A stretch of 64,000 nt of DNA from Rhodococcus erythropolis NBRC 15567 (GTDB taxonomy: Bacteria > Actinomycetota > Actinomycetes > Mycobacteriales > Mycobacteriaceae), in NCBI RefSeq assembly GCF_001552595.1, contig NZ_BCRM01000028.1:20239-84238 (forward strand), in the 5' to 3' direction. Positions 23,765 through 31,827 of this stretch are shown here, piece after piece; positions within the stretch are counted from its first letter, which is position 1, and each line of letters opens with the position of its first letter. The position numbers and the translations under genes are program-made. The notes beneath the pieces were generated by a model. It was not told the DNA's origin and ran no database searches. It saw nothing but the letters and a program-made list of their open reading frames with translations.

Positions 23765-24724
23765 ATGAAGAACTGGAAAGCAATCGGCAGCAGCCGATTC
23801 GCCGTGGTTGGAGCTTTGCTGTTGGTCGGCGCGCTCTGGGGAAGCTCGTTCCCCCTCGTTGCGGTGGCAGCACCAACACTCGGCGCCGTCGGCACGACGC
23901 ACGGCCGCTTCATTGTTGCAGCGTTGGTTCTCGCACTGATAACGGCTTCCAGCAGATCGACCTGGCGCGCGGTCGGTCACCGGTTTCCTGCATTCCTACT
24001 GCTGGCAGCCCTCAACGTCGCTGGGCCCCTGACGCTTGTCGCAACTGCGATCGTCGGCCTCAACTCGTCGACGGCGTCGATCCTGAATGCCACGACGCCG
24101 ATGTTCACCGTATTCGTCGCCGCTTTCTGGCTTCGACAAAAGATCACCTGGCGAAAAGTCTCGGGGGTCGCGATCGGCATCGTCGGCGTCTCGGTGCTCG
24201 TCGGTGGAATTCCGTCAGCGATCGACAGTCACGCAATGCTGGCCATTGGCGCATCTTTGACCGCGGCGCTGCTGTACGCAGTCGGAGGTGTCTACGCACG
24301 AAAGTCGTTCCAGGACACTCCACCGATGACACTAGCCCTCGGACAACAACTTGCCGCGGTTGCCCTATTGATGCCCGTGTCCGCCGTCGCTCCCCCACCG
24401 GGGCCCATAACCGTCGGTCCACTCATCGCCGTGGCAGCCCTGGGGCTGGGGGCTACCGCCGGTGGCTACCTGGTCTACTTCTGGATAATTCGTCAGGCGG
24501 GTCCAGTCGCGGCATCGGCCGTCACTCTTCTCGTTCCGATTTCGGCATCAGCCATCGGAGTGCTGTGGTTGAACGAGCCTGTTACCTTCGCGCTCGTTGG
24601 CGGTCTTGTCATCATTCTTGCCGGAGTGGGCTTGCTCCTGGATCTTCCGCCGACGCGAGATCCATTGCGCAGGGTTGCCCCGGGGCGGGCGGCTAGCGCG
24701 GACAAACGGCCGGTCAGCGGCTGA
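23765..24724 (+). CDS. EamA-family (DMT) transporter
   Basis: A 319-residue protein with two EamA halves and about ten membrane segments. The first half starts ALLLVGALWGSSFPLVAV; the second has ALLYAVGGVYARKSF and ends PISASAIGVLWLNEPVT, a common EamA signature. Members export amino acids or other metabolites. Operator D upstream places it under the CsoR-type regulator. The 3' end overlaps the convergent TetR gene by 11 bp. Confidence 0.85.
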   Translation: MKNWKAIGSSRFAVVGALLLVGALWGSSFPLVAVAAPTLGAVGTTHGRFIVAALVLALITASSRSTWRAVGHRFPAFLLLAALNVAGPLTLVATAIVGLNSSTASILNATTPMFTVFVAAFWLRQKITWRKVSGVAIGIVGVSVLVGGIPSAIDSHAMLAIGASLTAALLYAVGGVYARKSFQDTPPMTLALGQQLAAVALLMPVSAVAPPPGPITVGPLIAVAALGLGATAGGYLVYFWIIRQAGPVAASAVTLLVPISASAIGVLWLNEPVTFALVGGLVIILAGVGLLLDLPPTRDPLRRVAPGRAASADKRPVSG

Positions 24725-25388
24725 TCGGAGCCGTCCAAAGTCCGACCAGCGCGTCGACGAGGTCGGTCGTGAAGTCCTCCCATGACGTGACCGCTTCCGG
24801 CCCCTCTTCGGCAAGCGTGCGCTCACGTTCGGCGAACATGTGCACGATCGCATTGCGTCCGATGTCCGCGCGGGCGCGTCGAACACTCATCGGCATGTCG
24901 GCCAGACAGTCAGAGAGTCCCCGAAGCGTCTCCTGCAGGGTGGGCGAGGCCAATACCTCGTCGTAGACGATTTTCCGCAGGACCGGGTCGGTGAGAATCT
25001 GTGCACTGAACCGCGCGTACCAAGTCGGGCCACCCATTTCGGCGTAGTGATCGGTCGACGCCCGAACCAGACACGAAATCCAGTCACGAACGTTTGTGGA
25101 CCCTTCGATCTCACACAGCAGTTCGCCACGCTTCTTCTCGACCTGCTGGGAATGCTTGTTCACGATCGCGCGGACCAGATCGGTCTTGGTCCCGAAGTGG
25201 TATCCGACGGCTGCATTGTTGCCCTGACCTGCCGCTTCACTCACCTGGCGGTTCGAAACCGCGAAGACTCCGTGCTCGGCGAACAGCTGCTCGGCGACGG
25301 CGAGAATGCGGTCTCGGGTTGCAGCAGAGCGCGCGGAATTTGCGGCGCCGCCGACGTCGGCCGACGCGTCCTCAGTCCTCGTAGTCAT
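24714..25388 (-). CDS. TetR-family regulator
   Basis: A 224-residue regulator with an N-terminal TetR HTH at about 22-68 (RDRILAVAEQLFAEHGVFAVSNRQVSEAAGQGNNAAVGYHFGTKTDLVRAI). The C-terminal ligand domain begins with a WISCLVRASTDHYAEMGGP segment. ATG 25388 is chosen; alternatives 9-39 bases upstream are possible. It is divergent from the MFS gene at 25547, with a long inverted repeat between them, so it probably represses that exporter and itself. Confidence 0.85.
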   Translation of the reverse strand: MTTRTEDASADVGGAANSARSAATRDRILAVAEQLFAEHGVFAVSNRQVSEAAGQGNNAAVGYHFGTKTDLVRAIVNKHSQQVEKKRGELLCEIEGSTNVRDWISCLVRASTDHYAEMGGPTWYARFSAQILTDPVLRKIVYDEVLASPTLQETLRGLSDCLADMPMSVRRARADIGRNAIVHMFAERERTLAEEGPEAVTSWEDFTTDLVDALVGLWTAPISR

Positions 25389-25464
25389 GGACACCATCAT
25401 CCTCGACCATCCGAAGCTGCTCGGCACCGGAGATATTCGTCACGATCGGAGGCGCACCCTTCCG

Positions 25465-25510
25465 TTAAGTCAGTCACTTGATTTAACTTTAGTTCAATCA
25501 ACTGACTTAA
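25465..25510. promoter_or_regulatory. Inverted-repeat operator between tetR and MFS gene
   Basis: TTAAGTCAGT (25465-25474) and ACTGACTTAA (25501-25510) are perfect complements. Inside them TTGATT (25479-25484) and AATCAA (25496-25501) are also complementary. The AT-rich centre could hold the exporter promoter. Confidence 0.7.
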
Positions 25511-25546
25511 ACCATTATTCGTTCTTCCTCCGATGGAGTTACCGCA

Positions 25547-27049
25547 ATGTCGTCAACCACTTCTCCACCACCGACAACGCCGCCACAGACAACGAAGTCG
25601 CCAGCCACCACCGCAGTGGTGGCTGTTCTGGCGTTTTCCGGCATCGTCGTCTCGCTCATGCAGACGCTGGTCATCCCGATCATCCCGCATCTGCCCGAGT
25701 ACCTGAACGCGCCGGCGTCCGATACCGCGTGGGCTGTGACCGCCACGTTGCTCGCCGCCGCCGTCGCCGTCCCGACCATGGGCCGCTTGGGCGACATGTT
25801 CGGCAAACGCCGTCTGCTCCTGATCAGCATGGCGCTGTTGGTAACCGGTTCCGTGGTCGGAGCCCTCAGTTCAAGCGTTATCCCCCTCGTTGCCGGCCGA
25901 ATCCTGCAAGGCCTTGCTGCCGGTGTCATTCCGCTGGGTATCAGTGTGATGCGCGACGTGCTTCCACCCAAGAAGCTCGCCGGCGCTGTTGCGATGATGA
26001 GCGCTTCGCTGGGAGTCGGTGGCGCTCTGGGGCTTCCGATCGCGGCTTTGATCGCCGAGTACGCCGACTGGCACGTCCTGTTCTGGGCGTCAGCCGTGCT
26101 CGGCGCGCTTGCGGCCGTTCTTGTTGTCGTCCTGGTCCCCGAATCGGCGGTTCGCACAGGAGGCACGTTCGATTTCGGCGGAGCAATCTCACTCTCAGCC
26201 GCCCTCATCGCTCTTCTACTCGCAATTTCCAAGGGTGGCGACTGGGGTTGGACGAGCACGCTCACGCTTTCCCTGTTCGGCGCCGCGATCCTGATATTCG
26301 GATTCTGGGCATGGTGGGAACTACGCACCCCCAAGCCGCTGGTGGATCTACGCGTATCCATCCGCCGCCAGGTGCTCTTCACCAACCTCGCATCCATCGT
26401 GTTCGGATTCGCGATGTTCGCCGCCAGCATGGTCTTTCCCCAGGTAGTCCAGTTGCCTGAAATCACTGGTTACGGCCTCGGCGGTTCGATGCTCACCGCA
26501 GGTCTGGTCATGGCTCCCTCCGGCATCATCATGATGCTGATCTCTCCGCTGTCCTCACGCATCACCAATTCGCACGGCCCCAAAGTGACGCTCATGCTCG
26601 GCGCCATTGTGGTCGCAATCGGTTACGGCATCGGCATTTTCGCCATGCACTCGATTTGGGAACTGATCGTGATCGCAGTAATCATCGGCGCCGGTACCGG
26701 TATGGCTTACGGCGCAATGCCCGCTCTCATCATGGGGGCTGTTCCTCCGTCCGAGACCGGAGCGGCCAACAGCTTCAACACTCTGATGCGCTCCCTCGGT
26801 ACATCATTCGCCAGCGCCATCGCGGGTGTCGTCATCGCCCAGATGACCATGTCCGTCGGTGGGGCAACGCTGCCGTCGGAGAACGCTTTCCGCGTCGTCA
26901 TGGCCCTCGCTGCCGGATCCGCCGTCATCGCACTCGTCCTGGCCGGTTTCCTCCCTCGGTTCAACGGCTCGAACTCCCGCAAGGAGATTGGTAGCCAGCA
27001 CACCGATACGTCCCCGACCACGTCGAAGGAATCCGTCCCGACGCACTGA
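25547..27049 (+). CDS. MFS exporter, EmrB/QacA type
   Basis: A 500-residue MFS protein, probably 14 membrane segments, with motif A GRLGDMFGKRRLLL, motif C-like SLGVGGALGLPIAALIAEYADW and hydrophilic N- and C-tails (TSPPPTTPPQTT; HTDTSPTTSKES). These are features of DHA2 multidrug pumps. The divergent TetR gene and the operator suggest induction by a toxic substrate. A GC-rich terminator follows at 27074. Confidence 0.87.
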   Translation: MSSTTSPPPTTPPQTTKSPATTAVVAVLAFSGIVVSLMQTLVIPIIPHLPEYLNAPASDTAWAVTATLLAAAVAVPTMGRLGDMFGKRRLLLISMALLVTGSVVGALSSSVIPLVAGRILQGLAAGVIPLGISVMRDVLPPKKLAGAVAMMSASLGVGGALGLPIAALIAEYADWHVLFWASAVLGALAAVLVVVLVPESAVRTGGTFDFGGAISLSAALIALLLAISKGGDWGWTSTLTLSLFGAAILIFGFWAWWELRTPKPLVDLRVSIRRQVLFTNLASIVFGFAMFAASMVFPQVVQLPEITGYGLGGSMLTAGLVMAPSGIIMMLISPLSSRITNSHGPKVTLMLGAIVVAIGYGIGIFAMHSIWELIVIAVIIGAGTGMAYGAMPALIMGAVPPSETGAANSFNTLMRSLGTSFASAIAGVVIAQMTMSVGGATLPSENAFRVVMALAAGSAVIALVLAGFLPRFNGSNSRKEIGSQHTDTSPTTSKESVPTH

Positions 27050-27073
27050 GCAAGTGCGCAACACACACAGCAC

Positions 27074-27104
27074 GGCCCCGGCGGAGTCCAACTCCGCCGG
27101 GGCC
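27074..27104 (+). terminator. Terminator after MFS exporter
   Basis: Perfect 13-bp GC-rich arms (27074-27086, 27092-27104) with a 5-base loop, 24 bp after the MFS stop. Confidence 0.8.
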
Positions 27105-27171
27105 GACGCGTTTCACACATTTTGCGGTTGATACACCTGCAGACGACCGTTTCGTGACATGCTCCGTTGAG

Positions 27172-27374
27172 ATGGGTGCTCGTTCGATACTCGGGGAAAG
27201 GATGCCGCGATCGCCGCTCCTCGTGCTGACGTCGCCCTTGCCGTCGCCGCTGCTGCCGTCCTGGGCATAGGCGTCGGTGTTCTTCTTGCCGATGTCGTCG
27301 CCGGCCTGGCTGCAGGTGCCGGTGCTGCAGTGGTATTTCGGTTTGCACTTCGGATGATCAATACCCGAAAGTGA
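27172..27374 (+). pseudogene. Possible small membrane protein with frameshift
   Basis: The 341-bp gap between the MFS gene and the second binding lipoprotein holds a coding-like stretch. ATG 27172 opens MGARSILGERM and soon stops in that frame. A second frame, without any start codon, reads DAAIAAPRADVALAV, then hydrophobic AAAAVLGIGVGVLLADVVAGL and ends RMINTRK at 27374. The join lies at AGGATGCCGCG; restoring a 4-base ATGG unit would fuse both frames into a two-helix membrane protein of about 67 residues. No homologue is recognised and the case is weak. Confidence 0.3.
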
Positions 27375-27390
27375 GCGTTTGCCGAGGGTC

Positions 27391-29010
27391 CTACTTCAGG
27401 ACACGGATCGCCGAGCCCGGAAGGATTCCGCTCGACGGCGGGTAGATCGACGTTGCGCCGTTGAAGAACATGTGAGCGGGAGTCGTGGATACCGGCAGCA
27501 GGTCGATGTCGTTGAACAACGCGCGCTCACTTTCCTCCCAGGCCTTGCAGGACTCGTCACCGGGAAGAAGCGAAGCCTCAGTGGACAATTCGATGTACTT
27601 CTTGTTGTCGAGGGAAGCGAAGTTCACTCCTTCAGGTTTGGGCGGGCCGGTGAAGTACTTCGCAAAGATGCTCGGCGTATCACTCCCCAGCGTCAAACCG
27701 ATGGAAACGTCCCACGACGACAGGTCGGTGGTGCTGAATGTGTTGGCAATGACGAAACTGTAGTCGCCGCCGGTCAGTTTCACCTTCGCGCCCAGTCCTT
27801 CCCACTGTGTTGCTACGTATTCCGCGGCGGCAGAGTTTGTATCGCGTGAGTTGTTGAAAATTACGTTGAGGGCAAGCGGTCGACCGTCCTTCGTCAGGAG
27901 GCCGTCGGGACCCGCCTTCCAACCTGCGTCGGACAGCGTTTTCTTTGCTGCATCGACGTCGAAATCGGGGATCGTCCCTTCGACACTGTTGTAGTCGCAG
28001 GCAAGGGGTTCCGAAACCGCGAGGGCGCGTGCACGGGTTCCTTTACCGCCGGTGGTGATCTCGGTGTAGTCGTCCAGGTCTACTGCCTGCACGAGGGCCT
28101 GCCGTACAGCACGGTCTGCCGTGGGTAGGGCCGCGAAATGATTGAAGATGAACTCGCCGGACAACGTGGTGTAGGTCTTCGAATCCAGACCCGCTGCCAA
28201 GACTCGTTCCTCGTCCGAACCGGTCACCGCCGCGGCATTCACTCCACCGGTGAGAACAAGATTCGCCGTCGTACTCGGATCGGTGACAATCTTGATCGTC
28301 ACTGTCTTCGGCACCCCGAGAGTGTCGGAAGTGGTCTCACCGTTCGGACTCCAGGTGTAACCGTCGCGGCGTTCCATCGTGATGTGATCGTTGGGAACAA
28401 CTTCGGTGACCTTGAACAGACCCGTTCCGTTACTACTCGAACGGATACTGGCCGGGTCTTCGAGCGTCGCAGCGCACGGAAGCCGCATCGAGCCTATTCG
28501 GGAGAGCAAGAAGGGTGCCGGTTCGGCTGTAGTGACCGTCAGTTCGTCACCGTTCGCGGACGCGACCGTCGACGACGGCACGGTGGATCCTCGTAGCGGT
28601 GAAGCGTTTTCAGGGTCCATGACCCAGTTGATGTCATCGGCTGCGGTCTGCGCGGTGAAGGAAGTGCCGTCGGCACAAGTGACGCCCTTCTTGAGCACGA
28701 ACTTCAGCGTGTTTCCTTCTTCACGCCAACTCTCCGCCAGATACGGACGCACCGTGCGGGTTTGCGCATCGATGTCGATCAACGAATCGTACGAGTACGC
28801 GTTCACGATCTGAGTCGACGTAAGGTTTGTGATCAGAGGGTGCAGATTTCCGGGATCGGCGTTGATGACAGTCGTGAAACTGCCGTCCTTTGCATACTCA
28901 CCGACCGAACCTTCGGGACTGGATGCGCCGCCACACCCGGCCAGAGTGAATACGCCAACGCTGATAACTGCTGTCGCGGAGACAGAACGGGCTTTCATAC
29001 GAGCCGCCAT
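27391..29010 (-). CDS. Family 5 binding lipoprotein, second orphan copy
   Basis: A 539-residue lipoprotein with a signal peptide and lipobox TLAGC (Cys26 from the first start; the ATG at 28998 is an alternative). The family 5 fold is visible (GNLHPLITN, YLAESWREEG, ADRAVRQALVQAVDLDDY). It is paralogous to the lipoprotein at 16106: shared motifs include KVTEV..NDH.TMERRDGY.W.P, GVPKTV and TIPDFDVDAAKKTLSDAGWKAG. Like that copy, it has no permease or ATPase gene beside it. Substrate unknown; peptides are the family default. Confidence 0.85.
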   Translation of the reverse strand: MAARMKARSVSATAVISVGVFTLAGCGGASSPEGSVGEYAKDGSFTTVINADPGNLHPLITNLTSTQIVNAYSYDSLIDIDAQTRTVRPYLAESWREEGNTLKFVLKKGVTCADGTSFTAQTAADDINWVMDPENASPLRGSTVPSSTVASANGDELTVTTAEPAPFLLSRIGSMRLPCAATLEDPASIRSSSNGTGLFKVTEVVPNDHITMERRDGYTWSPNGETTSDTLGVPKTVTIKIVTDPSTTANLVLTGGVNAAAVTGSDEERVLAAGLDSKTYTTLSGEFIFNHFAALPTADRAVRQALVQAVDLDDYTEITTGGKGTRARALAVSEPLACDYNSVEGTIPDFDVDAAKKTLSDAGWKAGPDGLLTKDGRPLALNVIFNNSRDTNSAAAEYVATQWEGLGAKVKLTGGDYSFVIANTFSTTDLSSWDVSIGLTLGSDTPSIFAKYFTGPPKPEGVNFASLDNKKYIELSTEASLLPGDESCKAWEESERALFNDIDLLPVSTTPAHMFFNGATSIYPPSSGILPGSAIRVLK

Positions 29011-29132
29011 CTACTAGGAGTTGCCATGGCGACAATCGTGCGGGACTGACGTGGTCTGTATCTCGTTGAAGTTCCCCATACAGTCGGCCGTACTCTGTTC
29101 GATTGTCACTATCGACCGGGCAATCGCAGACG

Positions 29133-29182
29133 CTAAGTACGACGCCATCGTTGACGACTAAGTACGACGCTGCCGTTGACGG
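29133..29182. repeat. 25-bp tandem duplication at the end of the CGNR gene
   Basis: Two 25-bp units (29133-29157, 29158-29182), 21 of 25 bases identical, each beginning CTAAGTACGACGC. The right unit contains the last codons and stop of the CGNR gene; the left unit repeats them just past the stop, including a second TAG. Confidence 0.75.
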
Positions 29183-29736
29183 TGATTCGCGACGTTGATT
29201 CGGTTGCCGCACAACGCCGGCATGCAGTAGCGGCGTCGCCCTCCCCGGCTTGTATCGACAAACACCCCGTTGCACGTCGGCGACGCGCATGGGCGGAATC
29301 GTTCGTACCCCAATGTGCGCAGAGTCCCCAGCAACGAGTAGCCGATCAATAATGTTAGTTCGCCCGTGAGATCGATTCTTCTGTCCGGTAACGCATTCCA
29401 TCGATAGTCGAACTGGGCATCAGGCACGAGTCGAACGTGATGCGGGACAGTCTGCAGGAGTTGATCAGTGCGATCAACGAGCTCATCAGAAGTCGGAGCA
29501 TCGAGAATCGAACGAATCGCCTCTCTGAGTGCCTGCACGTCGGCAAGTTCACCGCCGGTAAGCCGACGCCCGTTGCGGAGCGCATCCGGCGAGAGTCCAT
29601 GTTCATCCAGTAGATCGTGAAGCGCCTGAGGATCACGCAACGCGTCGCCTGCCTCCACCCACACGCGGGGCGAGGTGTTGACCAGGTCGGTCGCGAACGA
29701 CGCACCGACGACGTAATCGTCTAAAACTACTTGCAT
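29158..29736 (-). CDS. CGNR zinc-finger (ABATE) regulator
   Basis: A 192-residue protein with an N-terminal ABATE region (DLVNTSPRVWVEAGDALRD) and the C-terminal CGNR zinc finger: RPCASPTCNGVFVDTS, then RRRYCMPALCGNRINVANHR (four Cys). CGNR proteins are actinobacterial putative DNA-binding regulators. It is divergent from the small gene at 29800. The gap holds direct repeats of TTACCGT at 29740-29746 and 29753-29759, a candidate binding site. A 25-bp duplication lies at its stop codon. Confidence 0.85.
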   Translation of the reverse strand: MQVVLDDYVVGASFATDLVNTSPRVWVEAGDALRDPQALHDLLDEHGLSPDALRNGRRLTGGELADVQALREAIRSILDAPTSDELVDRTDQLLQTVPHHVRLVPDAQFDYRWNALPDRRIDLTGELTLLIGYSLLGTLRTLGYERFRPCASPTCNGVFVDTSRGGRRRYCMPALCGNRINVANHRQRQRRT

Positions 29737-29799
29737 CCCTTACCGTCCTGCCTTACCGTAATTGAATAACCCAACTTTACACCTTACGGAGGCGGCGGG

Positions 29800-30177
29800 A
29801 TGAAACATTGCGCAGACCACAGACTGCCCGAGATACTCCGAGACACTCATCACCGATTGCGCCGCGCCGGCACCGTGGCATCGGAGACGCCTGTCGTCGC
29901 TGCCGATCTCTACTGGTCGATCGGCGCACTCGCCCAGTGCCTGACCGCGATGGACGAGGTCATTTCACAACTTGGAATCAATGCCCGAAAGCAGTTGCGA
30001 GCTGGAAAGTTCGACGTCCAGAGCGGACCGTTCGAAGGAGAGCCCGACGCCGCCTTACTCACCGCAGTTCTTGCGCTCGCCAGAGCATCGAGTAGTTGCG
30101 AACCGGTTCAGGCGGCAATCGGCAACGCTCAGATCGCGGTGAGCGATCTCGTCGTCGCGAGGACTACCAGCGCCTGA
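29800..30177 (+). CDS. Uncharacterised helical protein, 125 residues
   Basis: I do not recognise this family. The protein is predicted helical and cytoplasmic (ILRDTHHRLRRAG; YWSIGALAQCLTAMDEVISQLG; LLTAVLALARASSSC) with no membrane segment. GGAGGCGGCGGG directly before the ATG supports the start. It is divergent from the CGNR regulator, which may control it. Confidence 0.6.
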   Translation: MKHCADHRLPEILRDTHHRLRRAGTVASETPVVAADLYWSIGALAQCLTAMDEVISQLGINARKQLRAGKFDVQSGPFEGEPDAALLTAVLALARASSSCEPVQAAIGNAQIAVSDLVVARTTSA

Positions 30178-30270
30178 GACTCGGGCGGGCCACCCGCTCC
30201 CAGTAGAGACTGTATGGTTGGTTTTCGGCATCCGCCGAGAGCGTCGAACAGCAGGGACCGGGTTTTCACT

Positions 30271-30615
30271 GTGAGTACAGGGACATCAACGATCTACGAG
30301 GACAGGACCGTCCGAATCGACGATCAGGGCGTCACGATCCGCCACTATTACTTCCCGTTTGTCAGCAAGTTCGTTCCGTACTCACAGATCGAATCCGTCG
30401 ACCTCGGAGTCATGTCATGGCTGAGTGGACGCTTACGAATTTGGGGAACAACAGATTTCAGCTCGTGGTACAGCCTGGATCTTTCACGCCCGTGGAAGGA
30501 GACCGCGGTGGTACTCACCCTCGCCGGCCGCGGAGCGCCTTCATTCAGCCCCAAGGACGCAGATCGCGTCGAGACCGAAATCCGCAGTCGCATCGGATCG
30601 CACGCCGCGAACTGA
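30271..30615 (+). CDS. PH-like domain protein
   Basis: About 114 residues, with a beta-rich pattern typical of bacterial PH-like domains: TIYEDRTVRIDDQGVTIRHYYFP, KFVPYSQIESVDLG, LRIWGTTDFSSWYSLD, then a helical end DADRVETEIRSRIG. GTG 30271 is preferred because it starts at the domain; an ATG at 30214 would add 19 unrelated residues. No clear ribosome site is seen at either. It abuts the convergent oxidoreductase (30616) without a gap. Confidence 0.55.
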   Translation: MSTGTSTIYEDRTVRIDDQGVTIRHYYFPFVSKFVPYSQIESVDLGVMSWLSGRLRIWGTTDFSSWYSLDLSRPWKETAVVLTLAGRGAPSFSPKDADRVETEIRSRIGSHAAN

Positions 30616-31827
30616 CTAGCGAAACTCGGATTCGACGGTAACGATGTCACGCCAGTCGGTTCGACCGAACAACCGCGCCAGTGCAGTGAACAGAACGTCC
30701 GGGTCGATGACACTCTCGGCTGAGTGCACACCGACCCGATCCCGAATCGTTCCGTCGGCCAGCCGGGACACCACCTGAGCAAGGCCGAGCGCCAAGGGGA
30801 TTCCGGTTGCACCGGCCATGTCCGACAGTAACTCCGATACCGGTGAATCGTCAGCGATCCGTGCCACGACGCGCATCTCTCGACCTTCGCGCACCCCGGT
30901 CGCCGAGGCGAAAAACAACGGCAAGGATCCATGACCGGCACGCGTGAGCATTCGAGGCGCAGCACGGATCATCCGCCGGAGCGAGGGCTTGCCCAATTCT
31001 TCAGCAGCCGAGTCGAGATCGATTCTCCCCTTGTCGATATCGGAGCGGAGAACGTCGAGGAACGCCACGGTTTCCGGTGTGATCACCATCAGATTTGCCG
31101 AATGCCCTGCAGGATTGATGGTCCGATGAAACATCACCGGCTCCGGATGCCCGACCACGTAAGCGTTCCCCCGACGTCCGCCGGGCAGTTCGAGTGCGAT
31201 GGAACGCAACGGTTCTTCGTTGACGATTCGCCCCGCACGAACCACTGGAACCGTGCCGCTGATCTGCTGCATCCAGTGAACGGCCGCTGCAGTCAATGTG
31301 TCCACCGACTCGTCCTCGCCCTCGACATCAACCGGCCAGGCTGTATACAGATCGTCGACCACGTCCAATCGCGAGACTGCCATCGCGGCCAGGAGGTTAC
31401 TCATCCCGGGACTTGCGCCCATGCCGACTACCGCACAGATTCCGGCCCCCCTCGCGGCACAGTCCAATTCCAGCATGTCGACGGCCGGCTCCCAGTCGTC
31501 GCAGATGTCGAGATAGTGAGTCCCGGTCTCGATCGCTGCCTGGAGAATGCCGACGCCGAAACGGAAGAACGGTCCGACCGTATTGACGACCACGTCTGCG
31601 CCGTCAAGCAATTCACGTAGCGTGCGACCGTCCGTGACGTCGATGCTGCGCGCCTCGACTTCCGCTGACGCCTGCGCCAGTTCAACTGAAAGACGCTTCG
31701 CAGCATCGATATCGCGATCCGCGACTACTACCTTGCCGATTCCCGGCAATGTTGCAGCAAGACGAACTGCTGCCGAGCCCATGGCACCGGCACCACCCAG
31801 TGCGACAACCGTGATTCCGTCAGCCAT
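30616..31827 (-). CDS. Saccharopine dehydrogenase-like NAD(P)-binding protein
   Basis: A 403-residue protein with an N-terminal Rossmann motif GGAGAMGSAAVR (residues 11-22), VVADRDIDAAKRL at the second strand and a conserved DVVVNTVGPFFRFG segment, as in saccharopine dehydrogenase/carboxynorspermidine reductase-like oxidoreductases. Family members act on amino-acid or polyamine adducts, but the substrate here is unknown. Its start lies within the end of the upstream hydrolase gene (8-bp overlap), so both belong to one operon, probably under the divergent PaaX-like regulator. Confidence 0.78.
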   Translation of the reverse strand: MADGITVVALGGAGAMGSAAVRLAATLPGIGKVVVADRDIDAAKRLSVELAQASAEVEARSIDVTDGRTLRELLDGADVVVNTVGPFFRFGVGILQAAIETGTHYLDICDDWEPAVDMLELDCAARGAGICAVVGMGASPGMSNLLAAMAVSRLDVVDDLYTAWPVDVEGEDESVDTLTAAAVHWMQQISGTVPVVRAGRIVNEEPLRSIALELPGGRRGNAYVVGHPEPVMFHRTINPAGHSANLMVITPETVAFLDVLRSDIDKGRIDLDSAAEELGKPSLRRMIRAAPRMLTRAGHGSLPLFFASATGVREGREMRVVARIADDSPVSELLSDMAGATGIPLALGLAQVVSRLADGTIRDRVGVHSAESVIDPDVLFTALARLFGRTDWRDIVTVESEFR

